This document shows positions 45,382-54,455 of a DNA stretch of 64,000 nt, in pieces. The notes under the pieces were generated by a model. That model did no database searches, was not told where the DNA came from, and worked only from the letters and a program-made list of their open reading frames with translations. A program made the position numbers and the translations under genes. Positions within the stretch are counted from its first letter, which is position 1. Every line of letters begins with the position of its first letter. Source of the DNA: Fodinicurvata sp. EGI_FJ10296 (lineage in GTDB: Bacteria; Pseudomonadota; Alphaproteobacteria; DSM-16000; Inquilinaceae); the NCBI RefSeq assembly GCF_040712075.1, contig NZ_JBFCVL010000001.1, positions 627,501 through 691,500 on the forward strand. The letters are read 5' to 3'.

Positions 45382-46833
45382 TCACACCACCTGAACCGGC
45401 TGTTCCTTTGTCACGGTGCGGCCGGGGCGGGTGCCGGTGGATTGGCCGTCGGCCCAGACGGCGCGGCCGTTGACATAGACGCGGGCGATGCCCTTGGCCG
45501 GCTGGATCGGGTTCTCGAACGTCGCCGCATCGGCGATCGTTTCGGGATCGAACAGAACCAGGTCGGCGAAGGCGTCCTTGGTGATCCGGCCGCGTCCCTT
45601 CAGGCCGAAGCGGTCGGCCGGCATCGAGGTCATGCGTCGCACGGCGGTTTCCAGCGTCATCAGCCCGACATCGCGGACATAGTGGCCCAGCACGCGCGGG
45701 AAGGTGCCCCAGACGCGTGGATGCGGGTGGCTGCCCTTGGAAATGCCGTCGGAGCAAACGATCGTGTGCTCATAGCCCAGAATGCGCCGGACATCGCCTT
45801 CGTCCATGATGAAGAAGATGCCGAGCGCGGGCAGCAGGCGTTCCACGGCCGTGTCCAGATCGACGCCCCAGTCGGCGGCGATGGCCGACAGGTCGCGGCC
45901 CGCCTGTTCCGGGTGCGGTTCGGATTCCGTGACGATGACGCGGGTCGCCTGTTTGTGCCGCCCCGAATTCAGCATGGTCGCACTGGCGGTATAGGGTGTG
46001 GTGTCGAGGCCGACATCCTGTTTTGCCATGGCGTCGTCGATTATCTTCAGTGTCGTTTCCGACAGGCCGTGATTGGCCAGCCCTGCGCATTTGTGGTGCG
46101 AGACATGCACACCGCAGCAGGCATCGCGGCCGACGGCAAACGTCTCGTACAGCGCCGCGATCACGCCGTCGCCCTCGTCGCGCATATGGGTGACATAAAG
46201 CTTGCCGTGGGATTTCAGCACGCTGGAAACGTCGATCAGTTCCTGCGTCGTCGCGGCCCGTGCCGGCGGGTAGAAGGTGCCGGTCGACAGACCGATGCCG
46301 CCTTCGGTCAGCGCCTGGTCGAGTTGGCGGCACATGGCGGCGGTCTCGGTCGCGTCGGCGGCGCGGGTCAGGTCGTCCATGGCGTTCAGCCGCAGCGTCC
46401 CGTGCCCGATCAGACAGGCGGCATTGACGGCGGTCGGCTCGGCGTCGAGTCGGGCCTTGTAGTCGGCATAGCTGGCAAAACGCGGTGCATCGTTCGACAC
46501 GATGGCGCTGATCGGCGGCGGCAGATCGCGCGCGGTGGTCAGCGGCGCGATGGAGAATCCGCAATTGCCGTTGATGACGGTGGTCACGCCCTGGCTGGTC
46601 ATGCAGGCCAGCAGCGGGTCGGTCAGCATGGCTTCATCGTGGTGGACGTGCGGATCGATGAAACCGGGCGCGAGCGCCAGGCCGGTGCAATCCTCGACCT
46701 TGTTGGCCGTCCAGTCGCCAAGCTGGCCGACGGCGGCGATCCGGTCATCGATCACGGCGACGTCGCCGGTAAAGGAGGCGGAACCCGTGCCATCGATGAT
46801 GCGGGCACCACGAAACAGAATATCGGCGCGCAA
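45382..46833 (-). CDS. D-aminoacylase / N-acyl-D-amino-acid deacylase (amidohydrolase)
   Basis: TTG 46833, with GGAG eight bases upstream, gives 483 residues. The metal-dependent amidohydrolase pattern is present: FIDPHVHHDEAML (HxH), VNGNCGFSIAPL with the bridging-metal Cys of D-aminoacylases, YVTHMRDEGD and VHVSHHKCAG, and CSDGISKGSHPHPRVWGTFPRVLG. These enzymes remove acyl groups from N-acyl-D-amino acids. The gene is last in an operon with a TRAP transporter, which probably imports the substrate. Confidence 0.88.
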   Translation of the reverse strand: MRADILFRGARIIDGTGSASFTGDVAVIDDRIAAVGQLGDWTANKVEDCTGLALAPGFIDPHVHHDEAMLTDPLLACMTSQGVTTVINGNCGFSIAPLTTARDLPPPISAIVSNDAPRFASYADYKARLDAEPTAVNAACLIGHGTLRLNAMDDLTRAADATETAAMCRQLDQALTEGGIGLSTGTFYPPARAATTQELIDVSSVLKSHGKLYVTHMRDEGDGVIAALYETFAVGRDACCGVHVSHHKCAGLANHGLSETTLKIIDDAMAKQDVGLDTTPYTASATMLNSGRHKQATRVIVTESEPHPEQAGRDLSAIAADWGVDLDTAVERLLPALGIFFIMDEGDVRRILGYEHTIVCSDGISKGSHPHPRVWGTFPRVLGHYVRDVGLMTLETAVRRMTSMPADRFGLKGRGRITKDAFADLVLFDPETIADAATFENPIQPAKGIARVYVNGRAVWADGQSTGTRPGRTVTKEQPVQVV

Positions 46834-46902
46834 AGCGGTTCTCCGTCGAGCGGTCGGTTGATGGATAGAGGCGTCAAAGCATCGGCAATGCCGGTCGCGG
46901 CG

Positions 46903-47454
46903 TCAGTCGAGTACCTGACGGCCGGAAATTTCCGGGTCGCTGACGTCGGCGGGGCGGTCGTCCCCGCACCAGCGGGCGGACAGATGGATCAGGATCGTCA
47001 CGATCATGATCGGCACCGAGATCGCGACCAGAATCGTCGGAAACGGCAGCGCGTCGGCCATCATGCGGCTGTGCCGCAACAGGAAGCCGCGCGTGGGGTT
47101 CATATAGGGTCCGTAGACCGTGTGCCAGAGTATCGGCAGCAGATAGATCAGCACGATGGCCGACTGCATCAGCAGCGACGCCGTTGCCAACAGGGCGGAT
47201 TGGCCCGGCTCCTTGAACAGGGCAGGGTCGAAGCGCCGTTTGAACGACATGGTCGCGCCCAGAAGGCCCGCCCAGATCATTGCATAACGGGCCGCTTCCT
47301 CGGTCCAGGGCGGTGGCGACGCGAACACATATCGCGCCACCACCTGAAGCATGACGACGGCGACGAGCACGACCAGAAAGACGATCGTGCAGCCGCTGAT
47401 CACCCGGTCGAGACCGCCGCTGAGTGCCAGGATCGCTTTTCTGAAGCCGTGCAT
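46903..47454 (-). CDS. TRAP transporter small permease (DctQ type)
   Basis: The 183-residue product has four membrane helices, including VFLVVLVAVVMLQVVARYVF and MIWAGLLGATMSFKRR, the typical DctQ pattern (RY near the first helix, WAxLLG in the second). GGAGGC precedes the ATG. It lies between the DctP-like gene (15 bp) and the deacylase. Confidence 0.88.
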   Translation of the reverse strand: MHGFRKAILALSGGLDRVISGCTIVFLVVLVAVVMLQVVARYVFASPPPWTEEAARYAMIWAGLLGATMSFKRRFDPALFKEPGQSALLATASLLMQSAIVLIYLLPILWHTVYGPYMNPTRGFLLRHSRMMADALPFPTILVAISVPIMIVTILIHLSARWCGDDRPADVSDPEISGRQVLD

Positions 47455-47469
47455 AGCCGCCTCCGCCGG

Positions 47470-48456
47470 TTAGTTGCGGACCTGGTCCAGGGCGCTGACG
47501 AAGGCGTCCAGGTGCTCAGGGTCCATGACGTCTTCCCAGGTCGTGCTGGCGGCCTCGACCATTTTCTCGCGCTCGCCGGGCTCCAGTTCCGAGATCGTGA
47601 CGCCGGCTTCCTCGTGCCGCTGGCGCACCGACTCCGACCAATCGGCGATCCAGGCGCGATTGGCCTCGATGCCGGCCTCGATGGCCTCGTCGATCGTGGC
47701 CTGTTCCTCGTCGCCCAGCGACTGGTACCAGTCTTCGGAGATCAGCACCAACCGGGTCGACGGCGCGATGTTGGCTTGCGTGAAGTGCACCAGGAATTCG
47801 GTATGGCCGGTGCGGATGGCCGAGTTCGGTGGGTTGAAATAGCCGTCGGCGATGCCGGTCTGGATGGCGTTGGCGACTTCGGACCACGCGACGATCGTGC
47901 CGCTGGCGCCCAGCGCCTCCTGGTAAGCGAGCTGTTCGGCGTTCAGCGCCCGAAAGCGCAGGCCTTCCAGGTCGGACATTTTCGTGATCGCCCGTTCGGC
48001 GTTGTGGATGCCGATGCTGGTGCCGATATAGTTGAACCCGGCCAGCCGCACGCCGTTGGGGCTCAACGGCTCGTTCATCTCGTCCAGCAGGTCGGTGTCG
48101 TTGATCAGCGCGTCGAACTCGTCGTTGTTCTCGAACATGAACGGCAGCGCGACGCCAGCAACCAGCGGGCTCATGCCATAGGCGGTCGATGCGGTCGCCA
48201 GGTTGACGTGGATAAGCCCCTGGGCGATCTGGTCAAAGCGCTCGTCTTCGCCGCCGATGGTGTCGGACGGAAAGACGCTGACGGAGAACGACGAGTCTTC
48301 CAGCGCGTCCTCAAAGCCTTGAACGAAGGCCGCTTCGGCATTCGTCTCCGGATCGTCGACGCCGTTCATGGCGACCTTGACTTCCTGAGCCGAGGCCGAG
48401 GTCCAGGCGATGGTCGCCAGGGCCGTCGCGGCCAGAATCGTGGAATATACTCTCAT
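47470..48456 (-). CDS. TRAP transporter substrate-binding protein (DctP type)
   Basis: ATG 48456, with GGAGG six bases upstream, gives 328 residues with a signal peptide (STILAATALATIAWTSASAQ). The DctP features are DTIGGEDERFDQIAQGLIHV, MPFMFEN-like VALPFMFENNDEFD, MSDLEGLRFRAL and the Arg-containing ALNAEQLAY region that binds the carboxylate. The protein captures an acidic solute in the periplasm for the membrane subunits. Confidence 0.9.
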   Translation of the reverse strand: MRVYSTILAATALATIAWTSASAQEVKVAMNGVDDPETNAEAAFVQGFEDALEDSSFSVSVFPSDTIGGEDERFDQIAQGLIHVNLATASTAYGMSPLVAGVALPFMFENNDEFDALINDTDLLDEMNEPLSPNGVRLAGFNYIGTSIGIHNAERAITKMSDLEGLRFRALNAEQLAYQEALGASGTIVAWSEVANAIQTGIADGYFNPPNSAIRTGHTEFLVHFTQANIAPSTRLVLISEDWYQSLGDEEQATIDEAIEAGIEANRAWIADWSESVRQRHEEAGVTISELEPGEREKMVEAASTTWEDVMDPEHLDAFVSALDQVRN

Positions 48457-48502
48457 GGATGCCTCCATTGCCGGTTGTCCGGTCGGTGGTGGTAAACAGG
48501 CC

Positions 48503-49786
48503 CTAAACCAGTCCCAGGGCCCTCGGCAGGGTGAGCGTAATCGCCGGGAAGAACGTCAGCAGGGCGAGAACGCCGATCTCGGCGAACAGAAAGGGCAGGG
48601 TCGCCCGGATCAGGCGCCAGTAATTCATGTTCACGGTGGTCGCGAGGATCAGAAGGACGCCGCCCAGCGGCGGAGACAGCAGGCCCACGGTGATGTTGAA
48701 GCAGATCACGATGCCCAGATGGACGGGGTCGAGGCCCATGGACAGGGCGACCGGCACGAAGATCGGGGCGAACAGAGCGACGGCCGCCTTGACGTCCATC
48801 GCCATGCCCGCGACCAGAAAGACCAGATTGATCAGCATCAGATACTGCAGCGGCGACAGGCCCCATTCGTTGATCTGGGCGGCGATCGCCTGCGGCCATT
48901 GCTCCAGCGCCGCCAGATAGCTGAACGTCGAGATCGCGCACAGAATGATGAACAGGGCGCCCAGCAGTACGCCGGTGCGTGTCAGGCTTTCCATGATCCG
49001 GGCATAGTTCAGGTCGCCCTGGATAAGGCCGATGGCCAGTGCCGCGACCACGGCCACCGCCGCGGCTTCGGCCGGGGTCATGAACCCGAACAGCGTGCCG
49101 CCCAGAATGATCACCGGCAGGGTCAGGGCGGGAATGGCGCGAAGAAACGACGGCAGAATCCGGGGCACGTCCATGTCGGCGCCGCCGGGATGGTCGTCGC
49201 GCCACGCATAGAAGGCGTTCATGACCATCAGGACGCCCGCCAGCAGCAGGCCGGGCAGAATGCCGGCTGCGAACAGGGCGGCCACCGACGTTTCCATCAG
49301 CGCGCCATAGAAGATCAGTATGGAACTGGGCGGAATGATCGGGCCGATGATCGACGACGCCCCGGTGATGGCTGCGGCATAATCGAGCTTGTAGCCGCGT
49401 CGTTGCATTTCCGGAACGAGGGCGTTGCCCAGTGCCGCGGCGTCGGAAACCGCCGAGCCGCTGACGCCGGCGAAGAATACGCTGGTCATGATGTTGACGT
49501 GCCCGAGACCGCCCTTGAGACGGCCCATCAGCGACATCGAGAAATCGATCAGCGAGCGGGCGAGGCCGCCGCGGTTCATCAGGTCGCCGGCCAGGATGAA
49601 CAACGGCATGGCGAGAAAGGCGAATACGTCGAGCTGGCTGTAAAGCCGCTGCGGAAGGACGGCCAGATACTGGAAATTGCCGCCGACGACAAATGTCAGG
49701 ACCGCCGAGGCGCCGATGATATAGGCGATCGCAGCGCCCGAAAGCAGGCCGAGCGCCAAAAAGCTGAGTATCGCGATCGTAGGCAA
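48503..49786 (-). CDS. TRAP transporter large permease (DctM type)
   Basis: The 427-residue product carries the DctM signatures PLFILAGDLMNRGGLARSLID, GMLPG-like AGILPGLLLAGVLM, and SSIIGPIIPPSSILIFYGA, with about twelve helices. The start TTG 49786 is uncertain because no strong ribosome-binding site is seen. As first gene of the operon it diverges from lysR across a 158-bp promoter region with dyads. Confidence 0.9.
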   Translation of the reverse strand: MPTIAILSFLALGLLSGAAIAYIIGASAVLTFVVGGNFQYLAVLPQRLYSQLDVFAFLAMPLFILAGDLMNRGGLARSLIDFSMSLMGRLKGGLGHVNIMTSVFFAGVSGSAVSDAAALGNALVPEMQRRGYKLDYAAAITGASSIIGPIIPPSSILIFYGALMETSVAALFAAGILPGLLLAGVLMVMNAFYAWRDDHPGGADMDVPRILPSFLRAIPALTLPVIILGGTLFGFMTPAEAAAVAVVAALAIGLIQGDLNYARIMESLTRTGVLLGALFIILCAISTFSYLAALEQWPQAIAAQINEWGLSPLQYLMLINLVFLVAGMAMDVKAAVALFAPIFVPVALSMGLDPVHLGIVICFNITVGLLSPPLGGVLLILATTVNMNYWRLIRATLPFLFAEIGVLALLTFFPAITLTLPRALGLV

Positions 49787-49864
49787 GGTACTGGGTCCCC
49801 CGAGGGGCGCGCGGCCCCCTCTTCGTTTTCCATATCGGCCCCGAAAGGCTAAGGGCCGGAAACC

Positions 49865-49912
49865 CTATTCATGAATAGAAAACTTTTGGGTATTTCATAG
49901 TGTTTTGCTATG
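49865..49912. promoter_or_regulatory. LysR-type operator dyads between dctM and lysR
   Basis: CTATTCATGAATAG at 49865-49878 is a perfect 14-bp palindrome and CATAG-N7-CTATG at 49896-49912 is a second dyad 17 bp further on. Two dyads in a divergent AT-rich promoter are typical of LysR recognition and activation sites. Confidence 0.65.
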
Positions 49913-49944
49913 GAGGGGCTCGATACCCGACGAATGCGGTTCCG

Positions 49945-50841
49945 ATGCGCCCGATCACCCTTCAGCGATTGCAGGTCTTCTGCGCCGTCTACGAGCGCAA
50001 CGCGATCAGCGCGGCCGCCCGCTATCTGCGCCTTTCGCAGCCGACCGTCAGCCGGCATCTGCGCGATTTCGAGGCCGGGCTCGGCGTTCCGCTGTTCACG
50101 CTGGATCACGGCCGCATCACGCCGACGGTCGAAGCCGATACGCTCTATGCCGAAAGCCGGTTCCTGGGTGACGGCGTGGCCCGCCTGGAAGCGACGGTGA
50201 ATGCGCTGCGCAAGGGCACCGGCACGCGGCTGTCGATCATGTGCATCGGGCTGCTGTCACACCGCCATCTGCCGCGGGCGCTGAGCCGAATGTTTCAGGC
50301 GATGCCGGATGTCAGGCTGAATGTCGACATCGCCACTGCCGCCCAGCAGATCCGTGCGATTCGCGCCGGGCAGGTCGATTTGGGTCTGGTCGCCGGCACG
50401 ATCGACAGCCCGGATCTGGTGACGACGCGGATCGGGCAGGGAAAGCTGGTCGTTCTGGTGCCGGTCGAATCGCCGCTGGCGGAAAAGGACGCCGTGACCG
50501 TCGGCGATCTGGCCGACCATTCCGGCTGGATCCGGATGACCTCGCGCGGGCCGATCGGCCGGATCCTGAACGACGTCTTCGTCAAGGAAGGCATCAGCGT
50601 CGACGACCAGATTACCGCCTATTCCCTGATGGCGATACCGCAACTGGCGGCCGAACTGCGCCGTTGCGTCATCGTCGACGAGTTCACGGCGGCGGCCGCC
50701 GAACTGGCCGATATGAAGGTGGTCGCGCTGGCATCGCCGATCTTCTTCGACATCTTCGCCCTCACGCCCGACCGCCTCGGCCAGCGCCAGGCCGCAGAAA
50801 TGCTGGCAACAGAGATGCGCGACCTGCTCGGCCCCGGCTGA
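49945..50841 (+). CDS. LysR-family transcriptional regulator
   Basis: Taken from ATG 49945, 298 residues. The winged HTH ITLQRLQVFCAVYERNAISAAARYLRLSQPTVSRHLRDFEAGLGVPLF is followed by a periplasmic-binding-protein-like effector domain (LSIMCIGLLSHRHLPRALSRM). An earlier ATG at 49900 would add 15 residues but lies in the operator region. It most likely controls the divergent TRAP/D-aminoacylase operon. Confidence 0.9.
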   Translation: MRPITLQRLQVFCAVYERNAISAAARYLRLSQPTVSRHLRDFEAGLGVPLFTLDHGRITPTVEADTLYAESRFLGDGVARLEATVNALRKGTGTRLSIMCIGLLSHRHLPRALSRMFQAMPDVRLNVDIATAAQQIRAIRAGQVDLGLVAGTIDSPDLVTTRIGQGKLVVLVPVESPLAEKDAVTVGDLADHSGWIRMTSRGPIGRILNDVFVKEGISVDDQITAYSLMAIPQLAAELRRCVIVDEFTAAAAELADMKVVALASPIFFDIFALTPDRLGQRQAAEMLATEMRDLLGPG

Positions 50842-50951
50842 GTCGGGCCAAGTATCCCCTTTCGAGCGAGTCGTCTCGCATGATGATTTTGCGGGTCTTC
50901 GATGGAGTCCGTCGGGCGTCCAGTGCAGTCGCCACTCGGCAGTCGAACCTG

Positions 50952-52697
50952 TTAGCGCGCCACTTGCGGCGAAGATTGGCGGAAGCTGGAGTGAGTCCGA
51001 CCCACGAGATATTCGTCGCCCTTCTTGCGTCGGTAGGTGAAATGCCGCTTCATTTCCAGCGGCGAGCCTGATCTTACGTGTCCACCAACGGACCTCAAAG
51101 CAGCGCAGGCCGCCTGCAGTCCGGTTTGCAACGCGCCCTCGACCCATCCGCCGGACCAGGATATCCCCTCACCAGCGAGGATCAGCGCTGGTTGGCCAAA
51201 TTCGGCACGCTGGAACTGAAAGAACAAGGCATCATTGTTCGCCTCCTGCCCTGGCAGGTTGAGTTTGAACGCTCCGTGCATGTGCGGTTCGTCCTGCCAG
51301 TCGATTGACAGAATTTCGCCGTTGACGGGATCAAGCGCAGTAGCGAACTCTGGGAAGGCAACCGCTAGCTGGTTGCGCAGGATCCGGAATCGGTTCGCCG
51401 CATCCAGTGCCTGAAGTTTCTGCGAGTCCTCTTCCCAAGTATAGCTCACCAATACCACGCCGTTGTCGGTTTGCGGGTAATCCAGGCAATAGACCCCGCG
51501 TGGCAGTTGGTCAGTTTGGATGTTCTGGGGCAGGTTTGCGTGCTTCCAGAACTTGGTCGCGGTCCGAATGAACAACTTAGACGACTTTGTCATGTGCAGT
51601 CCGCGAATGCCAGCATTCTCTGCTGGATCGGCAAGCAGTGTTTCGTCCGGCACGTCACCTATGCCAAGTCCCATCATTTGCATCGACTGTGTCGTTGTCG
51701 CGACAATGACGGTATGGAAACTTTCGGTTGTAGTTTTACCCCCCGTTTCCCAGGTGACATGATACCGACCGTCGTTAGAGTCGCGTGAGATAGAGACGAC
51801 GCGCGCATTGAATTTCACGGCATTCAAGCTTTCTAGAGAAGCGAGTGAACCGGCAAGTGACACGTTATGGCGGTAGAAGCCCTCATCGAGCGCCGATATA
51901 CCCTCGACGATACCACGTTGATCTACTTCGAGCTGGTTGACCACAATGCGCAGAATTTCGAGAAAGCCTATACTGTAAAAGCAGCCGAAGCCACCAGAGC
52001 CGATCCCCAGTGCTCCGAATAGATATAGGTCGTCCTCGTCCCATTGGGGAATGCCCTGAACCAGTGCCTCGTAAAATGATACATGGGAATATTGATCGAT
52101 TAGTCGTTGCCAGGCCGAGACGATGCCCGCCAGATCGCTTGCAGCCCAAGCAGTCATGAGGCGACTGGTAAGGTTCGTAATAAAATTGTCCCAGTCTCTG
52201 GCGATCTTGTCGAAAGGAGGCGGTGGTGTATCGTGATTGCCGGCAGGCCAGGGAATTTTTTTACCTTGTACCCACAGCATCGTTTCGACGGTGCCCGGAT
52301 CCGGGAAGTCGTCCATCGCTCCAAGTCCGAATGTGTTGGTCACATAGTGCCACAAAAGGTGGCTGGAGGCCGGAAAGCGCATCGCCCCCATTTCGGCGAA
52401 TGCTGATACTGGCCTACCATCGTGATTCGTAAAGGGACGGCTCCAATTGCGTCCGCCCACCCTGTCGTTTGCCTCGAGGATCGTTGGTACAAGTCCGACT
52501 CTCAGCAATTCGTAGCCCGCGCACAAGCCGGAAGGCCCAGCCCCGATGATGCAGACATCGCCCTCCATCGATATGGGAGGTGATCCAATCGGTCCGCCTC
52601 CGAGGAACGAGCGATAGTCGTAAAGGATGTCGACGAAGCTTTGCACGACGAATTCCGGATTCGTCGCGGGTACAGGGCAGTGGTGCAAGTCTGGCAT
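50952..52697 (-). CDS. flavin monoamine oxidase / L-amino acid oxidase-like
   Basis: The 581-residue product has the FAD-binding dinucleotide loop CIIGAGPSGLCAGYELL near residue 48, the GGRNWSRP motif, and the C-terminal GEGISWSGGWVEGALQTGLQAA that binds the flavin tail, as in tryptophan 2-monooxygenase and L-amino acid oxidases. The conserved Arg near RVGGRN and the aromatic YTWEEDSQKL strand fit an amino-acid substrate. GC content is lower than in flanking genes, suggesting acquisition. The neighbour LysE-family exporter is separate. Product could be an indole- or phenyl-acetamide or a keto acid. Confidence 0.78.
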   Translation of the reverse strand: MPDLHHCPVPATNPEFVVQSFVDILYDYRSFLGGGPIGSPPISMEGDVCIIGAGPSGLCAGYELLRVGLVPTILEANDRVGGRNWSRPFTNHDGRPVSAFAEMGAMRFPASSHLLWHYVTNTFGLGAMDDFPDPGTVETMLWVQGKKIPWPAGNHDTPPPPFDKIARDWDNFITNLTSRLMTAWAASDLAGIVSAWQRLIDQYSHVSFYEALVQGIPQWDEDDLYLFGALGIGSGGFGCFYSIGFLEILRIVVNQLEVDQRGIVEGISALDEGFYRHNVSLAGSLASLESLNAVKFNARVVSISRDSNDGRYHVTWETGGKTTTESFHTVIVATTTQSMQMMGLGIGDVPDETLLADPAENAGIRGLHMTKSSKLFIRTATKFWKHANLPQNIQTDQLPRGVYCLDYPQTDNGVVLVSYTWEEDSQKLQALDAANRFRILRNQLAVAFPEFATALDPVNGEILSIDWQDEPHMHGAFKLNLPGQEANNDALFFQFQRAEFGQPALILAGEGISWSGGWVEGALQTGLQAACAALRSVGGHVRSGSPLEMKRHFTYRRKKGDEYLVGRTHSSFRQSSPQVAR

Positions 52698-52895
52698 TGG
52701 CTCACTTTTGCAACAGCTATGTGCGGTGATACCCGACCCTGCCCGAGCAAAGCACTAAAAACAACTACAAGAATAATTACGTTGCATATAATCGTTCACA
52801 GGTTGCAAATTTTCCTGTGATCTACTCAAGTCACAAGATGATCGCGGGGGAAAGACGCACGGACTCGCCCCGGAAAGGAATGAGTTGTCAGGGTT

Positions 52896-53516
52896 CTACC
52901 GCTCCGAGAACAGGATCGTGCCGCCTACGCCCATGAAGGCGCCGCCGGTGACGCGGTTGAAGACGCGGCCATGGCGGGCGATCCAGCCGGCCACCTGGCG
53001 TCCGGCGCCGGCCAGCATCAGCTCATAGGCGAACTCGATCGCCGCGAAGGTGCCGGCGAAGATGGCGAATTGCAGCCAGAGCGAGACGCCGGGCTGCATG
53101 AACTGGGGCAGGAACGTCGCGAAGAACAGCAGCGCCTTGGGGTTCGACAGCGCCACCATGGCACCCTGGAATCCGGCCCGGCGCCGGGAGATGACGTCGA
53201 GGCCCGTCGCCTCGCGCACCGTCACCGTGGCAGCGGGGGCAAACCACATGCGCAGGCCCAGCGCGATCAGATAGGCCGCGCCGATCCATTTGACGACCGA
53301 GAACAGCATTTCCGAGGTCAGCATCAGGGCGCCGAGGCCGGCCATTGACGCGCCGATGAGTATTGTCATGCCGACGATGCTGCCGAGCGCGGTGAAGACG
53401 GTGCGGCGAAAGCCGAAACGCACGGCGTGGTTCAGGCACAGCAGGCCGTTGGGGCCCGGAGTCACCGACAGTGCCAGGGCGGCGAACGCGTAAACGACCC
53501 AGATCTCCAGGCTCAT
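52896..53516 (-). CDS. LysE/RhtB-family exporter
   Basis: ATG 53516 gives 206 residues with six membrane helices. The start WVVYAFAALALSVTPGPNGLLCLNHAVRFG carries the TPGPN motif of LysE/RhtB transporters, and GAMVALSNPKALLFFATFLPQFM is the second family block. Members export amino acids. The 198 bp between it and the amine oxidase start is AT-rich and promoter-like. Confidence 0.9.
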   Translation of the reverse strand: MSLEIWVVYAFAALALSVTPGPNGLLCLNHAVRFGFRRTVFTALGSIVGMTILIGASMAGLGALMLTSEMLFSVVKWIGAAYLIALGLRMWFAPAATVTVREATGLDVISRRRAGFQGAMVALSNPKALLFFATFLPQFMQPGVSLWLQFAIFAGTFAAIEFAYELMLAGAGRQVAGWIARHGRVFNRVTGGAFMGVGGTILFSER

Positions 53517-53538
53517 GACGGTGTCCCTTTCTGCTGGT

Positions 53539-54369
53539 CTATACCGCTGCGGCGGCGATAAGGGCGGTGAGGGCCGCGATTTCGGCAACCTGCTGCACCG
53601 CGCCGAACACGTCGCCGGTGTATCCCCTGACCTGATGGCGTGCTATCAGAGCGAGCACGATGACGGCGGCGGCGGCGGCGGTCAAGGCCGTCAGTGCCGC
53701 TCCGGGGCCGAGGGCAATCAGGGCGAGCAGCGCCGTCGCGCCCAGCGCCGCGGCGAGCCGGGTCGGGGTCGGTCCGCCCGATGTGGCGGCGACGCCGTCG
53801 CGCCGGGCCGGTGGCAGCAGGGCGGCAATCGGCAGAATGGCCGCTCGCGACGCCGCGCCGGCGATGATCAGGGCAGTGAAGGCCGTTGCAAGCCCGTGCG
53901 GCGGGGCGACCAGCACGGCGATGGCCGTCGTGCGCAGGCCCACTGACAGGATCAGGGCCAGCACGCCATAGCTGCCGACCTGACTGTCGCGCATGATCGC
54001 CAACTTGCGCTCGCGCGTTGCCCCGCCGCCGAAACCGTCGGCGACATCGGCCAGGCCATCTTCGTGCAGCGCGCCGGTCAGCAGCATCTGGGCCGCGACG
54101 GCAAACAGCGCCGCCATGATTGGCGGCAGCGAAAGCCACCACGCGGCGGCCAGGACGATGCCGCCGACGATGCCGACCAGCGCCCCGACCAGCGGGAACC
54201 AGGCCTGCGACCGGCGTTGCATGGTGTCCGGGAAGTCCCCCGACCAGCCCACGGGCAGCCGCGTCAGAAAGAGCATGGCGGCGCGCAATTCCAGCAACGC
54301 CATGGCGGCGATGGCCCTGGGATTGGCGCGAGGTCCGGCGGTTCTGTCTTCTGGGCCCGGTGGCGTCAT
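53539..54369 (-). CDS. cobS: adenosylcobinamide-GDP ribazoletransferase
   Basis: From ATG 54369 the product is 276 residues with about seven helices and the CobS motifs LTRLPVGW, PLVGALVGIVGG, LTGALHEDGLADVADGFGGG and AIMRDSQVGSYG. CobS joins adenosylcobinamide-GDP to alpha-ribazole to finish cobalamin in the inner membrane. It diverges from cobT with 86 bp between the starts. Confidence 0.94.
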   Translation of the reverse strand: MTPPGPEDRTAGPRANPRAIAAMALLELRAAMLFLTRLPVGWSGDFPDTMQRRSQAWFPLVGALVGIVGGIVLAAAWWLSLPPIMAALFAVAAQMLLTGALHEDGLADVADGFGGGATRERKLAIMRDSQVGSYGVLALILSVGLRTTAIAVLVAPPHGLATAFTALIIAGAASRAAILPIAALLPPARRDGVAATSGGPTPTRLAAALGATALLALIALGPGAALTALTAAAAAVIVLALIARHQVRGYTGDVFGAVQQVAEIAALTALIAAAAV

Positions 54370-54455
54370 GGCGGCCTTTGACGGTTGTTCGGCTTCGTGG
54401 CAGACAGAAGGCTGCGTATCACCCCTGCTTAACACCATTGATCCGGATCCTGTCC

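Noticed and set aside
45325-48495. A 1056-codon plus-strand open frame
   Set aside because: It is antisense to the deacylase and TRAP genes, whose motifs and ribosome-binding sites are clear; composition is typical of a shadow frame.
54370-54455. Cobalamin riboswitch before cobS or cobT
   Set aside because: The 86-bp gap is too short and lacks a B12-box-like sequence.
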